Shown here piece after piece: positions 14,636 through 16,729 of a DNA stretch of 16,729 nt. Each line of letters begins with the position of its first letter. Within the stretch, counting starts at the first letter, position 1. The stretch is from Flavobacteriaceae bacterium (lineage in GTDB: Bacteria; Bacteroidota; Bacteroidia; Flavobacteriales; Flavobacteriaceae). Position numbers and translations under genes: made by a program. The stretch spans positions 31,775 to 48,503 of the forward strand of contig PAUJ01000005.1 of the NCBI GenBank assembly GCA_002713705.1. The letters are read 5' to 3'. The notes beneath the pieces are model-generated. The model saw only the letters and a program-made list of their open reading frames with translations. It was not told the origin of the DNA and did not search any database.

Positions 14636-15973
14636 ATGAATTGGGAACAGCTATTATCACTTAGAAGGCAAGGTGATACAACTAAAAGATTGCGAATAGA
14701 GCAGGATGAAAACCGTTTGGGTTTTGATGTAGATTATGATCGCATCATTTTCTCATCAGCATTTAGAAGTTTACAAGATAAAACTCAAGTAATACCCTTA
14801 TCAAAAACATCTTTTGTTCATACTCGCCTTACTCATAGTTTAGAAGTATCTGTGGTGGGTCGTTCTTTAGGCAGAACTATTGGAAAAGCAGTTTTAGAAA
14901 AACACCCACAATTACATACAGTTCATGGGTATCAAAGTAACGACTTTGGCGCAATTGTAGCTGCAGCTTCATTAGCTCATGATATTGGGAATCCTCCGTT
15001 TGGACATAGCGGTGAAAAAGCAATTGGTAATTATTTTTTAAATGGAAATGGAAAACGATTCAAAACACAATTAACAAATAAAGAATACCAAGATTTAATT
15101 GACTTTGAAGGGAATGCCAATGGGTTTAAAATACTTTCAGAATCAAAAAATGGAGTAGAAGGTGGTTTGCGTTTATCTTTTGCAACCCTTGGTGCTTTTA
15201 TGAAATATCCCAAAGAATCGTTACCTAAAAATCCAACCAGTCATATTGCCGATAAAAAATATGGAGTTTTTCAATCTGAAAAAGATTTTTTTGGAGCAGT
15301 AGCACAGGAATTAGGATTGCAGAAAAGAGGAGAAGATAAAGATCTAAGTTTTAACCGTCATCCTTTAGCTTTTTTAGTAGAAGCAGCAGATGACATTTGT
15401 TACACCATTATTGATTTTGAAGATGGTATAAACTTAGGGCTAATTGAAGAAGAATTTGCATTGGAATATCTTATCAACTTAGTAAAAGAGAATATCAATA
15501 CAAAAAAGTACGCTAGTTTAATAAAATCTAAAGATAGACTGGCATATTTACGTTCTTTAGCGATTAACACTTTGGTTGCTGAAGCTGCTTCCGTTTTTTT
15601 AGAAAACGAAGAGAATATATTAAATGGAGAATTCACAACATCACTATTAGATAAAAGTAAATATAAAGCTCAAGTAGCTGATATTATAAAAATAAGTGTT
15701 CAAAAAATATATAAAAGCACTGAGGTAATCGATAAAGAAATCGCCGGATATAAGATACTAAATTCTTTATTAGATGTTTATACGACTGCTGTTGAAAACG
15801 TATTTAATGACTCTTTAACTCCCTTTGATTCACTTGTATTAAACGATTTGTCATTTAATACCAATGAAAAATATACCACCTACCAATACCTAATTGAAAG
15901 CTGTAATTACATATCAAGACTTACAGATGGTAATGCCATGTTAATATTCCAAAAAATTAATGGTAATCTTTAA
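14636..15973 (+). CDS. dgt: HD-domain deoxyguanosinetriphosphate triphosphohydrolase (dGTPase)
   Basis: Cytosolic enzyme that splits dGTP (and in some relatives other dNTPs) into deoxynucleoside and triphosphate, limiting the dNTP pool that ribonucleotide reductase fills. The HD-superfamily metal site is complete: H67 in TRLTHSLEV, H115-D116 in SLAHDIGNPPFGHSGE, and D252 in EAADDICYTIIDFEDG. The start region (RLGFDVDYDRIIFSSAFRSLQDKTQV) is characteristic of Dgt. At 445 residues it is somewhat shorter than the E. coli enzyme of about 505, as is usual for homologues in other phyla. It stands alone, divergent from the lipoprotein gene with a 175-base shared upstream region. Family is firm; exact nucleotide preference is not. 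Confidence 0.93.
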   Translation: MNWEQLLSLRRQGDTTKRLRIEQDENRLGFDVDYDRIIFSSAFRSLQDKTQVIPLSKTSFVHTRLTHSLEVSVVGRSLGRTIGKAVLEKHPQLHTVHGYQSNDFGAIVAAASLAHDIGNPPFGHSGEKAIGNYFLNGNGKRFKTQLTNKEYQDLIDFEGNANGFKILSESKNGVEGGLRLSFATLGAFMKYPKESLPKNPTSHIADKKYGVFQSEKDFFGAVAQELGLQKRGEDKDLSFNRHPLAFLVEAADDICYTIIDFEDGINLGLIEEEFALEYLINLVKENINTKKYASLIKSKDRLAYLRSLAINTLVAEAASVFLENEENILNGEFTTSLLDKSKYKAQVADIIKISVQKIYKSTEVIDKEIAGYKILNSLLDVYTTAVENVFNDSLTPFDSLVLNDLSFNTNEKYTTYQYLIESCNYISRLTDGNAMLIFQKINGNL

Positions 15974-16026
15974 TGCTTTTTTAATAAAAAAAACACTTAT
16001 CAGATAAAAGTAATTATTGACAATAC

Positions 16027-16048
16027 ATTAGTTGCTTTAGCAACTAAT
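16027..16048 (+). terminator. Hairpin downstream of dgt, possible terminator
   Basis: A nearly loopless inverted repeat (ATTAGTTGCT / AGCAACTAAT with TT between) lies 54 bases after the dgt stop. No real T run follows on the plus strand, so termination is uncertain; it could be a processing or stability element. Confidence 0.4.
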
Positions 16049-16137
16049 TGATATTAAATATTTTCTTTAGAAAAGTAGGGTATTGTTAATTTTAGATGTT
16101 CTATATTTACGAAGATATAATTAATAAAGAATTCCTT

Positions 16138-16729
16138 ATGAAAAAATTACTTTACATGTTTGTATTTATGGTTGCTGGCTCTGTTTTTGGACAGGACTTT
16201 AGTAGCTCTATAAATACGTATTTAAATTCAAACCAATCAGAACTAAGTTTACAGTCTCAAGATATTGAGGATATCGTTATTGATAAACATAGTTATTCAA
16301 AAACTATGGATGTTGAAAACGTTTATGTTGTTCAGCAATACCAAGGAATTGAAATATTTAATTCAGTTTCGTCTTTTGCAATAAAAAATGGACAAGTAAA
16401 AAATGCAAGTTTATCTTTTTCTAAAGATGTGTCACAAAAAGTTAACACGACAACACCTGCTATTTCTGCTGCTACAGCAATTGGGAATGCAGCTTTAGAA
16501 TTAGGTATTAACAGCCCTACAAATCTTGAATTATTAGAAACAGTTTCTGTAAATTCTTTTATCTTTTCTAATGGTAGTATCTCTTTAGAAAATATTCCAG
16601 TAAAATTAGTTTTCCAAAAAATGGAGGATGGTTCATTACAATTAGCATGGGACCTTAGTATCTATGTATTAGATGCAAGTCATTATTATAGTGTACGTGT
16701 AGATGCAGTAACAGGATCTGTAATAAATT
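16138..16729 (+). CDS. Secreted M36 (fungalysin-type) metalloprotease, N-terminal part
   Basis: The ORF opens at ATG 16138 and runs off the window after 197 codons. It starts with a signal peptide (MKKLLYMFVFMVAGSVFG, cleavage before Q19). Then comes a propeptide that I recognise as the fungalysin/thermolysin propeptide type: VYVVQQYQGIEIFNSVSSFAIKNG (about 63-86), followed by NASLSFSKDV and an ISAATAIGNAALELGI helix. After it a PepSY-like unit has LQLAWDLSIYVLDASHYYSVRVDAVTGSV. The zinc-binding HExxH catalytic domain and any C-terminal T9SS sorting domain would lie beyond the window. Flavobacterial members are large secreted proteases that gain activity when the propeptide is removed. Family call rests on the propeptide only. 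Confidence 0.75.
   Translation, partial: MKKLLYMFVFMVAGSVFGQDFSSSINTYLNSNQSELSLQSQDIEDIVIDKHSYSKTMDVENVYVVQQYQGIEIFNSVSSFAIKNGQVKNASLSFSKDVSQKVNTTTPAISAATAIGNAALELGINSPTNLELLETVSVNSFIFSNGSISLENIPVKLVFQKMEDGSLQLAWDLSIYVLDASHYYSVRVDAVTGSVIN

Overview
This AT-rich window reads as chromosomal DNA of a marine-type Flavobacteriaceae (Bacteroidota). The reasons are: a class I ribonucleotide reductase in which the radical subunit, not the catalytic subunit, carries the ATP-cone; a PiT phosphate transporter paired with an O/P-type porin; a TonB-dependent receptor with an N-terminal carboxypeptidase-regulatory-like domain beside a surface-type lipoprotein; a secreted M36 (fungalysin) protease; and promoter elements of the Bacteroidota type (TAnnTTTG). 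No mobile element, CRISPR array, tRNA or rRNA gene was seen.

Layout. (1) 53-3130, plus strand: nrdB-nrdA, 3 bases apart, ending in a strong bidirectional terminator. (2) 3309-6821, minus strand: a phosphate-selective porin gene followed by a long PiT phosphate transporter with a PhoU-like C-terminal domain. (3) 7019-9597, plus strand: a small GTG-start membrane-anchored protein, a SulP-family anion transporter and a beta-carbonic anhydrase 1 base later, probably an inorganic-carbon uptake and hydration operon. (4) 9880-10236, plus strand: a small secreted MORN/YwqK-like repeat protein. (5) 10314-14460, minus strand: a beta-helix lipoprotein followed by a large TonB-dependent receptor, separated by an internal hairpin. 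(6) 14636-15973, plus strand: an HD-domain dGTPase. (7) 16138 to the window end, plus strand: the N-terminal part of a secreted M36 metalloprotease.

The main hidden structure is regulatory. Four intergenic regions carry hexamers of the type TTAACA/TGTTAA repeated at exactly 11-bp intervals. They lie upstream of the porin, of the PiT gene, of the MORN-protein gene, and of the beta-helix lipoprotein/TonB-receptor pair. This is the geometry of PhoB/PhoP boxes. In front of the porin and the lipoprotein the promoter-proximal hexamer lies exactly 13 bases from a TTTG element, and the two promoters share the 13-mer AGTTATTTGCATC. I infer that the porin, PiT transporter, MORN protein and lipoprotein/TonB receptor form one phosphate-starvation regulon, and that the lipoprotein plus receptor may be a non-SusD, phosphorus-linked uptake system. 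The nucleotide-metabolism genes (nrdBA, dgt) flank this block.
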